This document shows positions 45,053 to 57,786 of a stretch of 64,000 bases of DNA, piece by piece. The stretch lies in contig CP136069.1 in the NCBI GenBank assembly GCA_032622095.1, positions 83,596,958 to 83,660,957 on the forward strand. Direction: 5' to 3'. How positions within the stretch are numbered: position 1 is the first letter of the stretch; every line of letters begins with the position of its first letter. The position numbers and the translations under genes were made by a program. The DNA comes from Siphonodentalium dalli (lineage: Eukaryota; Mollusca; Scaphopoda; Gadilida; Siphonodentaliidae). The notes below the pieces were generated by a model. It was given only the letters and a program-made list of their open reading frames with translations, was not told the DNA's origin and ran no database searches.

Positions 45053-45530
45053 TCATAGGCATGTTTCTGGACCTTGACCGATCCGACTAAAAATTTGTGT
45101 GTAGGACTACTTCGATCCCGGGAGCAATATTGACGGGTCCAATTTCACGTGGGACCATGTTCTCGAACGTGCTGATGTAGGCATGTTTCTGGACTATTTG
45201 GACGGGTCAAATCTTGATCCCGACCTGACTTTGACATTCAAAAAGATCAATTCAAGGTCAAATCTGGTAAAACGAAGTATTTCAACGAAATATAATACCT
45301 ACTGTTACTTTTGTCCCAGGAGTGTTTCGGGTGGGTCAAATTATGACCCTGACCTGATCTTGACATTCAAAATTGTCAATTCAAGGTCAAATCGGGTAAA
45401 GCCGGGCGGATTTCGACGGGTACTTTTGTCGTGACTTTTGTCCGGGGAGTGTTTTGGGCGGGTCAAATCGTGACCCGACATGACGTTCACCTTTAAAATG
45501 GTCAATTCAAGGTTAAATCGCGCAATTCTC
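45053..45530. repeat. Diverged extension of the 130-bp tandem repeat
   Basis: Three to four degraded units: GACGGGTCAAATCTTGATCC, TTCAAGGTCAAATCTGG, GGGAGTGTTTTGGGCGGGTC, clearly related to 43346-43950 but separated by ~1.1 kb. Two GGCATGTTTCTGGAC copies at 45058 and 45180. Confidence 0.8.
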
Positions 45531-45719
45531 CGAAAATCAGAGGGGAACATCCCGGACGAAGTAGGGTCCACCAGCTACTATTATATATTTCTATATTTAG
45601 TTACAAAATAAATACCTGTATATTGTACAAAGAAATGTTTGACAAATATATCTGTATCAATATTACCATACGGGTCATTAAAATAGATACGACGAAACAA
45701 ATTTTGAAGGGTGCATGGT

Positions 45720-47130
45720 ATCAGGTAAATTTTTATATTTCAAATGATGACAGGAATGCGGAAAGTTGAAGTACCTACGTAATACTGGCTATCCGAATGA
45801 AGAGATATACATGTATATAAAAACCAAAATAGAAGATGACTGCTGGCGACAATGTTTTCCAAAAAAATTCAAAGCATTCGATAGCTCCCATCTAGTTGTC
45901 AGCCCGAAGATCAATATAAAGTGTGGTGACTATCAGATGAGGGATATGACTGTACAGTTGCTAAACAATTCAGTCACGCAAAAGAGGATCAAACAGTAAG
46001 ATACCAAATTGCTGCCTGTGGTAATGTTTTTTCAACGAAATTCGGGAAAATTAGATTACTCTCCCCCTGGTTATCCAGAAGATCATTGTGGAATCTGGTG
46101 ACGATCGGACAAGGGGTGTCGTCTGTAGGATCAACCAAATTATTTAGCCATAAAAATAGTAAAATTCAAGATCACCGCTGGCAGTGATGTCTTCACAAGG
46201 ACAGCTTGAGAACAAAACATGGCTCACGTCTAGCGGTGACCCAAACTATCCACATGAGAAAAAGTTCTCCAATAAAAGCTGGCTGCAGGGTGCGCCAATT
46301 GATTCAAATTCGAAATTTAACAGGGTGTACTGCTTGTGGCCATGTTTTCCCCCGCAAATTTGATAGACTGATGGACAAAACCACTGAATCCGTTGAATCA
46401 ATATACATGTATACATGGATTAATGTATATGCATTGTTATACACAGTACTGGTATATAAAGGTACTGAAAATAACAATATTACTAGTATACACAAAATAA
46501 ACCATATATCATGGCTATGGGTTCTAATATCCGAATATGACAGCTGATAACTTGGTGTGAATTGAAGAGTGGTGGTGTCTCACGCATATCTAACCCTCCA
46601 TGTTAGAAACATGCCATTAAATGTCATAAGTATAATCTAGCTTGAGGACAGAAGTTATCCATAAAAACCCCCCTTAATTCAACCAGGTCCTCGCGCGATG
46701 TATGGTCGATCACATGATGATCTAGGGGGGATTAGAATTGTTGTATAAAAACAGCACTGCATGTAAATATAAAATAAAATAGTGCTACATCTTATTACAG
46801 ATTATTGTCATATATAATCAGTGACTATACAGACAGTCTGACAAAATAAAGTTTCAGTGACACTCTATCCGAAGAGGGGAATAATTCCATCTGTTACAGT
46901 CAATGGAGCAATTATGAATCTGTAAAGGTGAAATTTCTAAGTAATACTAGATATCGACATGACGCGATAACATATAACGTAAATGCAATATGGCCGCTGG
47001 CGACCATTTTTTCCTATAAAATTAAAAAAATATTTGATAGCTCTCATCTGATAGATCAATATCAAGATAAATATGAAGTTTAGTGATGATCGGATGAGTG
47101 AAGTGGACTGTGCTAAACGGTTTAGTAATG
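45720..47130. repeat. Degenerate long-period repeats
   Basis: Three related segments (~45745-45985, ~46010-46240, ~46925-47125) share GCTGGCGAC-x4-GTTTTCC, GATAGCTCCCATCT and GTGACGATCGGATGAG-like landmarks. The 77-codon frame at 45766-45999 is a by-product. Confidence 0.6.
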
Positions 47131-47440
47131 CTTAAAAAGATTTTTACCTTAATATTTTTATGTTCACTTTATAAACTTCACTGAGTCATCTTTGTCATGT
47201 ATTGAGTTTGATATCTTTTGTTAACAGTTTATAAATCATGTATGTCTCATGTTTGTTATTTTAATTTATGTGTTTATTATCATTAAATAAAGTTGAATTC
47301 CTTAAAAAGATTCTTACCTCAATGTTTTTATGTTCACTTTATAAACTCCACTGAGTCATCTTTGTCATGTATTGAATTTGATATCTTTTGTTAACAGTTC
47401 ATAAATTATGTATGTCTCGTGTTCGTTATTATATTATATA
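47131..47440. repeat. Tandem duplication, period 170 bp
   Basis: CTTAAAAAGATT-TTACC at 47131 and again at 47301, with ~90% identical bodies (TTTATGTTCACTTTATAAAC, GAGTCATCTTTGTCATGTAT). The first unit ends TTAAATAAAGTTGAATTC, resembling a retroelement 3' end. Confidence 0.85.
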
Positions 47441-50400
47441 CACTTTATAGTGTGTTTCAGAACGAAAACAAAATGAATAAAATCAACAAATTTGTAAATT
47501 AAAAAACAATTCAAACGTTGTTGTATTCCATGTCCCAGCCCGGACATATACACCAAATTTCAATAATATTCATTGAGAAACAACGGACCAAACGCCATAT
47601 AACACCCCGTATGCATCTTTTATTCCGAGTTGGCCTTTTATTCCGAGTTGGCACGCGCCGATTGGGCGAGTTAGCCCTGGGGCGAGTACGCCGATTCCGA
47701 CACCTTTTCTATTTGCAGCAGGTTAAGTTTACGCGTAATTTAATTTACAAAGTTCCCCAATTGGTATCGTAAATAGAGCGACCTTATTTGACAGAGAATG
47801 CCTCTGTTATTGATTATAAAGTTGCTATACATTAAAAACGACAATTCACATGCTCGTTCAAGCGCAGTAGTCTATTTTCCCCATGTTAAAGGACATCCAC
47901 AAATACTAAATAACGCTAACTTACTGCCGAATGTTTTACACGACAACTGTTAACATATTTGGGCTGAATTCATTTGACGCGGTATTATTCCTCAAAATAA
48001 ACAACAAAACCATCGTTACTTGGAAATGTAGTTTGGGCTAACATTTACATAAATCCTCCACATCATTATTCCGACACACACGTCAGATGAAAAACTCACA
48101 TGAAGTAACCGGCCAAATTGGCCGAAATGACATAGTTATATCTACCAGATCTAGAATATATTATTTTCACTGTTATCAAACCCTTTGATTGAACATGCAT
48201 GTATAGTACATGCTCGCTCTAGTCTAATGATCAAAATAGATTGATGCACTAAGGAATCATAAAATAATTCAGAGTCATTCTGAGCCATATACACTTATGA
48301 TGAATTGGTCATTGTCGCATGGTTTAGTGCAAAAAGACACACAGATTGTCCTCAACGTTCAAATACACCCAGGCATGCAGGATCTCCCAAATCTACAAAA
48401 AATCACCAGCATATCTCAAAGTCGATTCAAGGATTACAGAACTGCATGCGTTGCTAGTCAAACTCAAAGCGAACGTTTCAAATTCCATTGAAATTCCACT
48501 CCGTTAACAAATACTTGTAATAATAATAAATAGCAGACAGACAACTGATCTAAAATCGATAACATTTTGAGATGCTGTGTGTCTTTTTTACGCGTTTGAG
48601 AGATCCATGCGATACCATGACATATTCAGTGGCAATGGTCTATTGAGCTACACTAACGTGGCAAAACTGCATGTTTCATATAATTTCTATCTTGGTTCTT
48701 ATTTGGAGTTGGGCGATTTTTTATATCGATATCGACGTCCATTGCATTTTGGAACAAATCCTTTTTGCAATGCATGCACACCTTTCATATGTGTGATTTC
48801 CAGCACGACCTTTGCACTTTAGGACTGTTATAGTTGTTCACTTGTTTGATAAATGATAGGCACATGGGTTGTGGACGAATTCTGAATACGCCAAACCGTT
48901 CGGTCTGATAGAGAGTCCTTCCATTGGAAGACATTACACACAATACTCTTTATCAGCAATATTATTTCCTCTGAGGATGGACTTCAATAGAATGGAGATA
49001 AGCTGTCGTTGGTGATTTGTGCTCCCCTGACAGTAATAACATCGGCGGTAATTCTGAAATATGAATTAATATTACCGATATAATTTGTGGCAATTATACA
49101 TACTAAATTATATATATTCACAACATATATTCTTTTTGTGAATATATATCAGTTAGTATATATGTATGTGCACATATGGATTTGAGTGTTTATATGAGTG
49201 CATGGGATATATGGAGAAAGTTGAGTGATATGTGGATCATTTCCCCAATATTTGCTACCATTTTGTCACTGTCAAAAGTATAAATTACTCACAATCACTA
49301 AAATAGTCATTTCTAAATGATTCCAAGTAAAAACTCAATGATTTTTTTGTCTTAATTAGTGGAACATTTATAATTGATAAGAAGCGGAACATGCTGGATT
49401 TCTGGAGCTAAGAATGGGAGCATCTGTTAACTAAGAAGTGGCACCCATGTGGATATGCTAAAACGTTATATCTATTGCCCATAAATGTAATACTTGAAAC
49501 AACACAGGTCCTGAATCGTTTGTAAAGATGTATTTCATCGTAATTTACAATCACAGGGTTGTAGAACTATTGTATGCTAGCGAAATTTCCACTATTTTGT
49601 CACTGAAGAACAATGTGAGATTTATTAGTGACCAGTGTAAATTTCGGTATGACTGAGAACGTGCAACCAAATAATTTCCATACATAGCCGTTGGGTATTA
49701 TCTACCGAGCCTCGATGCGAACGGCGACATTTCTAAATGCGAGAAATTATAGCCCAGCTCATCTTTTTCTGTGCGGGTACCCCCATGTTGTCAAAAAAAT
49801 CGAAAAGCAGGTAAACAAAAATCAACTTCGAAGTGGAACATAAAACGGGACAGGAATGATTTTCGGGGAACAGATGAGCAACAGTGTGTCAGTAGGGGTC
49901 AGAATATAAAAAAGGTTCCCATGGGATGTTTTGTACTGGTGGATATGATCTCTATGGGCGTTATATTAGCCAGAGTAGTGATTCATGACATGATCTAGCC
50001 AGTAAGAATTTAGTAAAGAAATGGTCAAGGGAGATATAGGCAAAAGACTTTATATATGGGGTTCGGAGTGGCTACAGTTTGGAAGTATACACAATAAAAA
50101 CCAGTTTCTTATTTCATCGCAATCGCTCAAAGAGACTTTGTTTTAGAAGTTATTGATATCGGGTGCATTGGGGTGATCAAAACAGACCTGAGCGGTTCGG
50201 CTGCCATCTTGCATGGTTCGTGGATGGTGTTTTGTGTATATCGTATTCATTAAAGAATATTTCGGAAGCGAATGATGGCTGCCAATCTATAACGCGCTTT
50301 CTTTAGCCGAAATCGTGAGACAGAAAGAGAAAACAAATCATGATGACGACCAGAGAGGCTGATGATGGAATATTATATGGGCGCATGCACGATCGAACAC

Positions 50401-51412
50401 CTGCCGGTGGCCATCCTGGGTTGCGGGCGGGGTTTCGATGCGATTCGAGAGTGCCATATTTCAACGCCATAAGCAATCATGCAGTTGACTGAAATCAATA
50501 AAAGGGACTAAGACCACATGTAGCTATCATTCATCGAGCGAGTAAAGATGCCATGCATGGACTGACTGAACTCCGCCTTGCAGTTTGCGAGTTTGGATAT
50601 TCAGTAAAGAAGATTTTGTAGCTAAACATATCACATTCCCCAGTACTAGTCATCGCCCTCATCGGCACACGTAAAATGCCTCACGTTTCTCCATATGGCC
50701 TGTTTTGTGGTGAGAAGAATCGAGATTCAAGGTATCTTGTCTAAAATAGTGTGTCCAATCCTATATGTATACTTGTGTTTTTAGAACCGCTCATTGAATT
50801 TCTGGGATTTGAAAAGGGAGTATCCCGATTTTTCACAGTCCAGAAAATGTATTTATTTTCCTTGCAGATGTTCCTGATTTTATATGGCCCCTTAATTTAG
50901 TTCTTCGTAATTATAAAATATAAGGACTGGAAATAATATGACATGGAAGTTCTTCATCAAAGCACTAAATTTGACATTAATTCGCTTTTATCGTATATAG
51001 TCCTATTGGTAAAATGTACAAGCCACTTGTCAAAGCGCGATGTTGTTCTGTCCAACAAAACGTTATGTCAGTGAACATTGACATTATCTAAATGACAGCG
51101 AGCTACCCCGCTCTCGACCCCAGCTACCCGGCGAAAGAACATATCAATGATGTATAGACATGAGAGTTGTTCACACCCCCTGTCGCGTTGATTAGTGTAG
51201 TGACTGTTCGATCCATGTCCAAGCGATAGGGCGGCCGTTGGTCTCAGACCGACCAATCAGAATGCGTGATTTATGATCAGTGTATGAAAACAATTTATAA
51301 TAGGTATACTGATTATACCACGCATGCTTACTGAAAGCCTATAGTATATGTATGAACGTGAACATTATGAAAAAATAATAAGGAGTGACAGTCGGCAGTG
51401 GTTTATATCGAC
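47441..51412. other. Intergenic upstream of the T-box gene
   Basis: No gene supported. A copy of the repeat shared with 40536-41030 lies at 49840-50000. An AT-rich tract with short palindromes lies at 49080-49170. Patches at 50150-50460 and 51090-51250 are less AT-rich and may belong to the promoter region, but no core promoter can be assigned. Short reading frames (47518, 48297, 48577) have no recognisable similarity. Confidence 0.45.
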
Positions 51413-51553
51413 TGATTAGATTTTGGAGTGCCAGACGGCAACAACAGGTCTTGTGTATTTGGACAAGGTGCGAACAGATTTGAGCTGACTTCACGCGCAA
51501 TAGGTGTTGGAAGATCTTCACACTCAAAAGACCGTGTGAAAATATATGGTAAA

Positions 51554-52152
51554 ATGCTAAGATCTGACAGCATCAACTGTGGTATGAGCCAAGAGTCACG
51601 TTTCAGTCATTATTCCGAGGAAGATTTTGCTGCGTATGCTAGCACTGTTCCTGGCAGTTACAGAACGCCGGTCACGATTCCAACAGCAGAGATTCGACAG
51701 ACTCCACAATGCTCTTATGCGACGAAAGAAGAGAGTCAAGATGGTTCTTTCGAAACAAGTGGCCGAGAAGACAATCTGGATGTCGACAACAGTTCCTATT
51801 CATCACCGACAAGGGCAGATCAGCCTCACTACACAGCCCTTCAGAATGCTCTCCCGTCAGTTCCGTGTCATCCCCAGCAACCCACAGCCTGCTCTGAATA
51901 CTCTCCTCCGTGCAACTCCGGGCGTCAATTTCATGGGTATCCTGGTCATTATCAAGAAGACTGCCATGGCGAGAGAGCGATATATTATCAGAAGAGTCCA
52001 CCAGAACACGGCTCTCCACCTTCACATTCAACAGTTTCGTCGACTTCGCCAGATAGCTCAGACTCGAGTGTATGTGTTTTTCTCTGCAATCGAGAACTAT
52101 GGGCCAAGTTTCATGAACACACGACTGAAATGATCATCACAAAACAAGGAAG
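51554..52152 (+). CDS. tbr: T-box transcription factor (T-brain/Eomes group), first coding exon
   Basis: The frame is open from an upstream in-frame TGA at 51413 to the donor at 52153 (gttagt). The first ATG in frame is 51554 with an A at -3; a second ATG is at 51584. About 170 residues of Ser/Pro/Tyr-rich N-terminal region (for example HYSEEDFAAYASTVPGSY) precede the start of the T domain: VFLCNRELWAKFHEHTTEMI then ITKQGR. The combination VFLCNR...LW-x-KFH...TEMIITKQGR is characteristic of the Tbr1/Eomes/Tbx21 group of DNA-binding T-box regulators. It ends after AG of an Arg codon and continues at 57787. Nuclear transcription factor, with developmental roles in other animals. The N-terminal region is too divergent for closer assignment. 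Confidence 0.88.
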
Positions 52153-53837
52153 GTTAGTATACCACAACCAGTTTTAATTTCCATTCGAATTCATATTTAT
52201 CAACCTATTAAAATAGGTTTCCGATTACCCTCAACTTGTATTGTCTCTTTAAATATGTCCCGTCAAATTTGTCACTGAGTTTTCTAAGCTATTATTTTTT
52301 TTTCACTCACCAGCAGTCACCAGGTAAATAAAATGGAAGTTACCCGCTTTCAGTACTATTTTAATATACTGGCACGGCGAAGAAGACCCCGTAAAACCAC
52401 AAACGAAAAATAATACGATAATAATGTAAAAAATAGCTATTGGGCATGTAACGAAAGCATATAGACGCTCTTTATTGTATACAATCTTTAAAAAAAAATA
52501 GAGCGCGCCTGTCCCAAAACCAGTTGTTCAGATTTTTGTTTATCAAAAACTTCCGTAAATACATATACCATTACTGTGATGATAATATAGCATATAGTGT
52601 TACTAAAGCAATGGCAATGCATGTTGTGTGCATTTATCGGTGATTTTGATAAGAATTACCAAAAAAAAAAGCGGATAAAACTGTCCATGTTGAAAGTCGA
52701 TAGCTGCCCAAAATATCCAATAAATGGGCTCACAAAGTTATTAATTTTCAGTTACGAAAAAACGCACATGATATATAAATAAACATATAAATAAAAATAT
52801 AATAAAAAAAAGCACATGATTTTATTTATGGTGTTAACTAGTGTGTGGCATCGTTGAGTGTTAGAGAAAATGATAGATTCGAACGATTTACGAGGGAGGT
52901 CAAGTGGCCTATTTTCAATGGGCATTTTCCATGCAAATTTCCGGGGCAAAAGTTATATAGTATACCATTGATAACATAATAGTCATAACATTTAAACCTT
53001 TAATCTACATTAAATGGAGTCCCAAATTCAGTTATAAAAGTATACATTATAGGAATGGTCTATTATTCATCTGGAAGGATTTTCAGGAAATATAAACAGA
53101 CGATAAATGTTCAGAAAATAAGGGATACTCGTCAGTGAGTATTTAGTATATATAGAAAGTTTTAACTGGCTGATCGGCTAGGTAAAATATCAATTAATTT
53201 AGTTTTTAGATTTGTTTTCTGGAATTACAAACCCTTGTCTACTTCTGAAAAATCAACTATATAAAATTCAAAAATAAATACTCCAAAAACTGTAATGGAA
53301 CAAGATAAATTTCTATTCATTTCAATATCGCACCAAGTCACATATGGAAACAGATGTTACTCTGTTACATTTGCTCCGGAGATTTAGATGGAAATTCCCA
53401 TTCAAAATTGGTCACTTTATACCTCCTCCTTATATTACATATTAACCAATATCGGCGCAGAAAAATACCCCATAGATATTTGTAATTATTTGAAAGGCAT
53501 ATTGTGCGCTTATTTCGGTGTTTCAAGTTAATAGTTTGAAGACTGAAAGACACCATAAAACCGGTTGGACACCATAAAACCACTATATGTAAGTTCTCTA
53601 TACCAGAAAATAATGAGATTGTAACCATGAGCCCATTAATACGATCGTTTTCGACATATTACTTATGGTTGAGTGTGTGGATATTTGCGATACATATGCC
53701 ATACGAATGATTTCAATTATTTTTCATAATTTCATTTTCCTTCTGCACAGCAAGCTGTAAATATTCTTTGGAAATTTGGTCAAATGTGGCATCAAATAGA
53801 TCAGGGCAATTATTATTTCTGTCTCTATATAAATTGT

Positions 53838-53957
53838 GGAAACTATATTTTAATAAATAAATGGATAGACGAATTAATAGCAACAACTTATACGTACGCT
53901 ATAAGTTGTTGCTTATTAATTATTCTATCCATTTATTTTAGTAAAATATAGTTTCCA
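53838..53957. repeat. 120-bp near-perfect hairpin
   Basis: TGGAAACTATATTTTAATAA ... and its inverse ending ATATAGTTTCCA; the inner arms AGCAACAACTTATA / TATAAGTTGTTGCT meet at a CGTACGC loop. Target duplication not clear. Confidence 0.9.
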
Positions 53958-54365
53958 TGGCACGTTTTTCGAGTGGCACCAATCTTCGACACAAACATGG
54001 TATTTTAGTCTCTAGAAACTAACAAAAAAGACATTAGTAAATAGTATAACATTGTGGACTTGTGTGAGTGCGTGAAATTGATAAGTTATTATACTAAGGC
54101 GTTATGCCAGCCTGGAGACACCACTCCATAGAACATATCGTCCGAACTAGGCTCAATCGTAATATTTACATCTCGCTTCGGGACGCAACTATCGGCGATA
54201 AACTAACACAAATGATTTCGCCATAGAGAACCATTGCATTTAATTAATATATAGAATGACGATGTGTGATGTAAATTTCAATTAATATTCGTAAAAAATA
54301 ACTGTTTGAGCAAGATTATTCTCCATTTTTATTTGACCACCCTACCGGATTGTTTCACATCACTT

Positions 54366-54618
54366 TAACCCTTTCTATACTAAATACTCATTGATGAGTA
54401 GTACCGGCCCCTATAGGCAATGTTCATATAGTAAGTCCAACAAAACGACCATCGTTTTTGAAATTATTGCTTATATATTTCCCACCAATGAATATGAATA
54501 TTTCTGCACTTGTATTTGTATTTTTCCTTTCGTCTGCTCATTTTTTCATAACACCCCTCCAAATGTAAACTTTTTATAACTGAATGGAAGAATCCATTTA
54601 GTATTTTAGTGAAGAATG
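54366..54618 (+). mobile_element. Family G element, TTAA-flanked (piggyBac-like)
   Basis: Starts TTAACCCTTTCTATACTAAA and ends ATTTAGTATTTTAGTGAAGAATGGG with TTAA following. TIRs share CCC-x-TTCT and TACTAAAT. Other copies at 32938, 7970 and ~53040. Confidence 0.8.
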
Positions 54619-55343
54619 GGTTAATTGTCTGACGTTATTTATTCCCGAACATAAGTGAAAACTTATAAATCGAAACCAAATAATGTGTTTGGTATCGGGC
54701 CTTTTTTATTTTTGTGTCATAATTAATAATTCACACCTCGTTAAGCCACAGAAGGTGAAAGATACTAATCCTGTTAGCTGGGAGGTTGATTAGGTTATAA
54801 GTATCTTTTGATTAGTTGTTGATACAGCTTTGCACCTATTTGTTTTTCGGCATATATCACTGGGCTATAGGTAAACGAGATTACCCTGATCCTTTATACA
54901 AAGTTACACCGCAATAGAAAACAAAACATATGTTGAAAATTCAATGTGGTTATTAAATATGAATTCATGGTTCCTATTAAAGATGTATTGGTGGTTCCAG
55001 ATCATTTCGATGTTTAAGAAGGACACAAAACATATTCTGTCACTTTTTCAAATATTAATTATATTCTTTGGTGCTTATATATTATATTTGGTGTTGAGTA
55101 TTTGTTTTTAACTAAACGAAGCATGCAAAAAAACTATGTCAAATATTTGTTTATGTTGCCGTCGTAAATTGAGGTCTGGAGCTATGAAGCAAATTGTAAT
55201 ATATAGATAGATAGAATATATAATTATTTCTCAGAGCATATGAAGCCGGTAATCAATATTTCGTGTGCTGGTCAACCTATATTGTACCTCCTTCCAAATA
55301 ACGTAAAAAAATTCGGAAGCTCGAATGAGCCATGTCCGTTTAA

Positions 55344-55844
55344 AGGCACGTGAGGCCTTAGTTGTCGAAAATATTCATATTTGTTCCAATCACCGTAAAC
55401 AGAAAAACATTAAAACGCATAAAGTTTCGTTCATATATACCATGACCATCGCATAAACAGCATGTTATCATAAAGATTTACTATATTTTACATAAGCAAG
55501 AGCCTGATTGTGTTACAGAAGACAGCACAATGCTGCTGGCTAATCATACACAAATGGCATAAACGCTCTTTATTCGTTCCATATAAGGAATTCACCAACA
55601 AAGAACGCTCGTTATGTTACCACCATAATATAAACAAACACCAGAAAAGTAACTTTTTTTATGCTTTTGTTTACATAACAATGGTCAAAGATATGACAAT
55701 TAGAATATCATACTGTTTATGCGATATTTCTTATTTGTATACGGACAAAGTCTGTCTACATTTTGTTGTTCTTTCTGTTTGTGGCGGTTTTTGACGGGTG
55801 GAAATATTTTCACAGGATACCCACCGCCAAGGCCAACCGTACCT
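55344..55844. mobile_element. Family M element (TTAAAGG ends)
   Basis: TTAA at 55340-55343 and 55845-55848. Left end AGGCACGTGAGGCCTTAG, right end inverse AGGTACGGTTGGCCTTGG. Arms stay similar for ~150 bp (AAACAGAAA-AACA, CGCATAAACAG). Related single end at 9146. Confidence 0.8.
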
Positions 55845-56934
55845 TTAACAAGATCTAGTTTATATACACTAGTGTATTATATCTGGTTTTCAGTATTTTT
55901 TTTAACAGAACAAAGCATGCAGAAAACAATGTTAAATAATTTATGTTGTTGTAAATGGAATTCTGAAAAATATTTAAAGATGTATTTAAAAATAAATAAA
56001 GTTTATTGTGCTTGTATAATTTACACTGTACCGGGCCCAGTCAACACGCTATGCTTATATGAGACCAAACCCAAATCAAAATAATAAAAACCAAAACACT
56101 TATCCTGGTGCAAGTGACAAGTGAGATATGTTGAAAAAAAAAAATGCATGCCTTTCGTGTAGCTCATCTCATTCCAAACGTTTTATATACTAGAAAATAA
56201 TTAGATCTGATATATGAGCCCATTGATATGCTGTTTTGATGGCCAGACATCAATTTGCAAAATATGTTGTTTTAACACGTTTTAAATTTGACAGCTTATA
56301 AGAATATTTACAATGATCGTATCTTATAAAGAGCGTCATTGCTTCTGTCGTATAAAAGCGGTAGATAATAAAGAGCGATATCAATCATGGGTGGTTGTAC
56401 TCGTTTTCAATGTAAAAACTTAGTGATGCTTTTGTCTATTTTGCCCAGTGCTTTTGCCATTCGAACGATAGTGATTGCAAGTGTTTTTCTTCTTCTTCTA
56501 TTTTCTCTTGCTTGGTGAGCTCAAAATGTACTTACGATGTTTTGTTTTAATTTAGTGACAAATTATGTATAAATAACTAAATATAATAAAACAAATATGT
56601 TTCGTAAAAAAAATCTGCAATCGTGAAAATACATCAACGGAGTACATTACAATGATAGTGCAGCAGTAAACAACATGAATTTTGGGTAGTTTTTATTACG
56701 CCCTATGTGTGTATACTGTCAGGCTGATCTGACCGTGTACATGGAGCTATTTGGATATCTCGCAGAACAACACATTTCAGGTTTCACACGATGCGAGTTA
56801 TTTTAGGAAATTGTAGTAGAATGATGAGAATGTCCTATTCACACACAACATGTGACATCCAATATTTTTCTGTGGATATTTTCCAAGATTAGTAATGCAA
56901 CCAATACATCAGGTATCATTTGCAGAAGATATAG

Positions 56935-57369
56935 TTATTCCCCTTCCATTGAAAATACATTTTTACTTGCATTCTGGGAGCCAAAACGGGTGTAATCTTT
57001 TTTATGATTTCAGCTGTTTTCTATTTCTCTATGGTCATCTTCTGAGACACAGGTGTTTCAAATGGTGATGAATTATAGTATTTTAATCATATTTTATGGC
57101 ATAGATTGTTATTAAACCCGTATATCAAGGCACTATAACAAAACTGATCGGCGACTCGAAAATTATATGGGCCTTTAAATATATTAAACCAGACGAAACT
57201 TATTAAGCACAAAACACGTCGGTAACTCAGCAAAAACAACATGTTCACAGTTTATTACACCGGATAAGTTGATACTACAATGTGTTGGAGCTTCATCTTT
57301 CAAATCGTATATAATATGGCATATATTTTATATATGTGATCTGGGGGTTGGAAAATTAAGTGGGCCTTT
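56935..57369. mobile_element. Rearranged family D copies
   Basis: 56935-57178 is the right half in forward orientation, ending TTATATGGGCCTTTAAA. 57185-57369 is the left half in reverse orientation, again ending AATTAAGTGGGCCTTTAA. Either two truncated copies or one with an inverted left half. Confidence 0.8.
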
Positions 57370-57786
57370 AACAATGGGCGCTCTTTGTTTCATATTGAAG
57401 AAAACTGTAGGGCCAGATTATTCTCAATTGCATGATTTGAATAAATCGTTATGTGGCATATGGGATAATAATGATTAACGTAGGCCTATATGTATCGGCC
57501 GATTATATAATCCCTGGGTGTTACAAAAGCCCGCATAATTTCAGGCTTCAAATGGGCACGGGACTTTATTAAAAAAAAAAACATATGAGTATTTCTTGCA
57601 CAACATTTTCTGTTCCCAATTCTAGACGTGAATGTGTATATACGTACCACTTATATGATAGATATTACACTATATATATATACGAAAAGTTCGTGCAGCA
57701 TTTATTCAAGAATGCATATATATATGACTTTTCTTTGTGACCGGCATGTGGTCTAATGTCGAAAATAATTTTTGGTTATTTTTCAG

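Larger units (their letters stand above)
52153..57786 (+). other. First visible intron of the T-box gene
   Basis: 5.6 kb. Contains a 120-bp hairpin (53838-53957), family G (54366-54618, reversed fragment ~53040-53170), family M (55344-55844) and family D pieces (56935-57369). Other parts show nothing recognised. Confidence 0.75.

Noticed and set aside
45766-45999. 77-codon frame as a small gene
   Set aside because: Two related segments nearby (46010-46240, 46925-47125) share the DNA landmarks but not the frame; treated as repeat.
51428-51430. Start of the T-box protein at 51428
   Set aside because: This is a GTG with an in-frame stop just upstream (51413). The first ATG, at 51554, has a suitable context.
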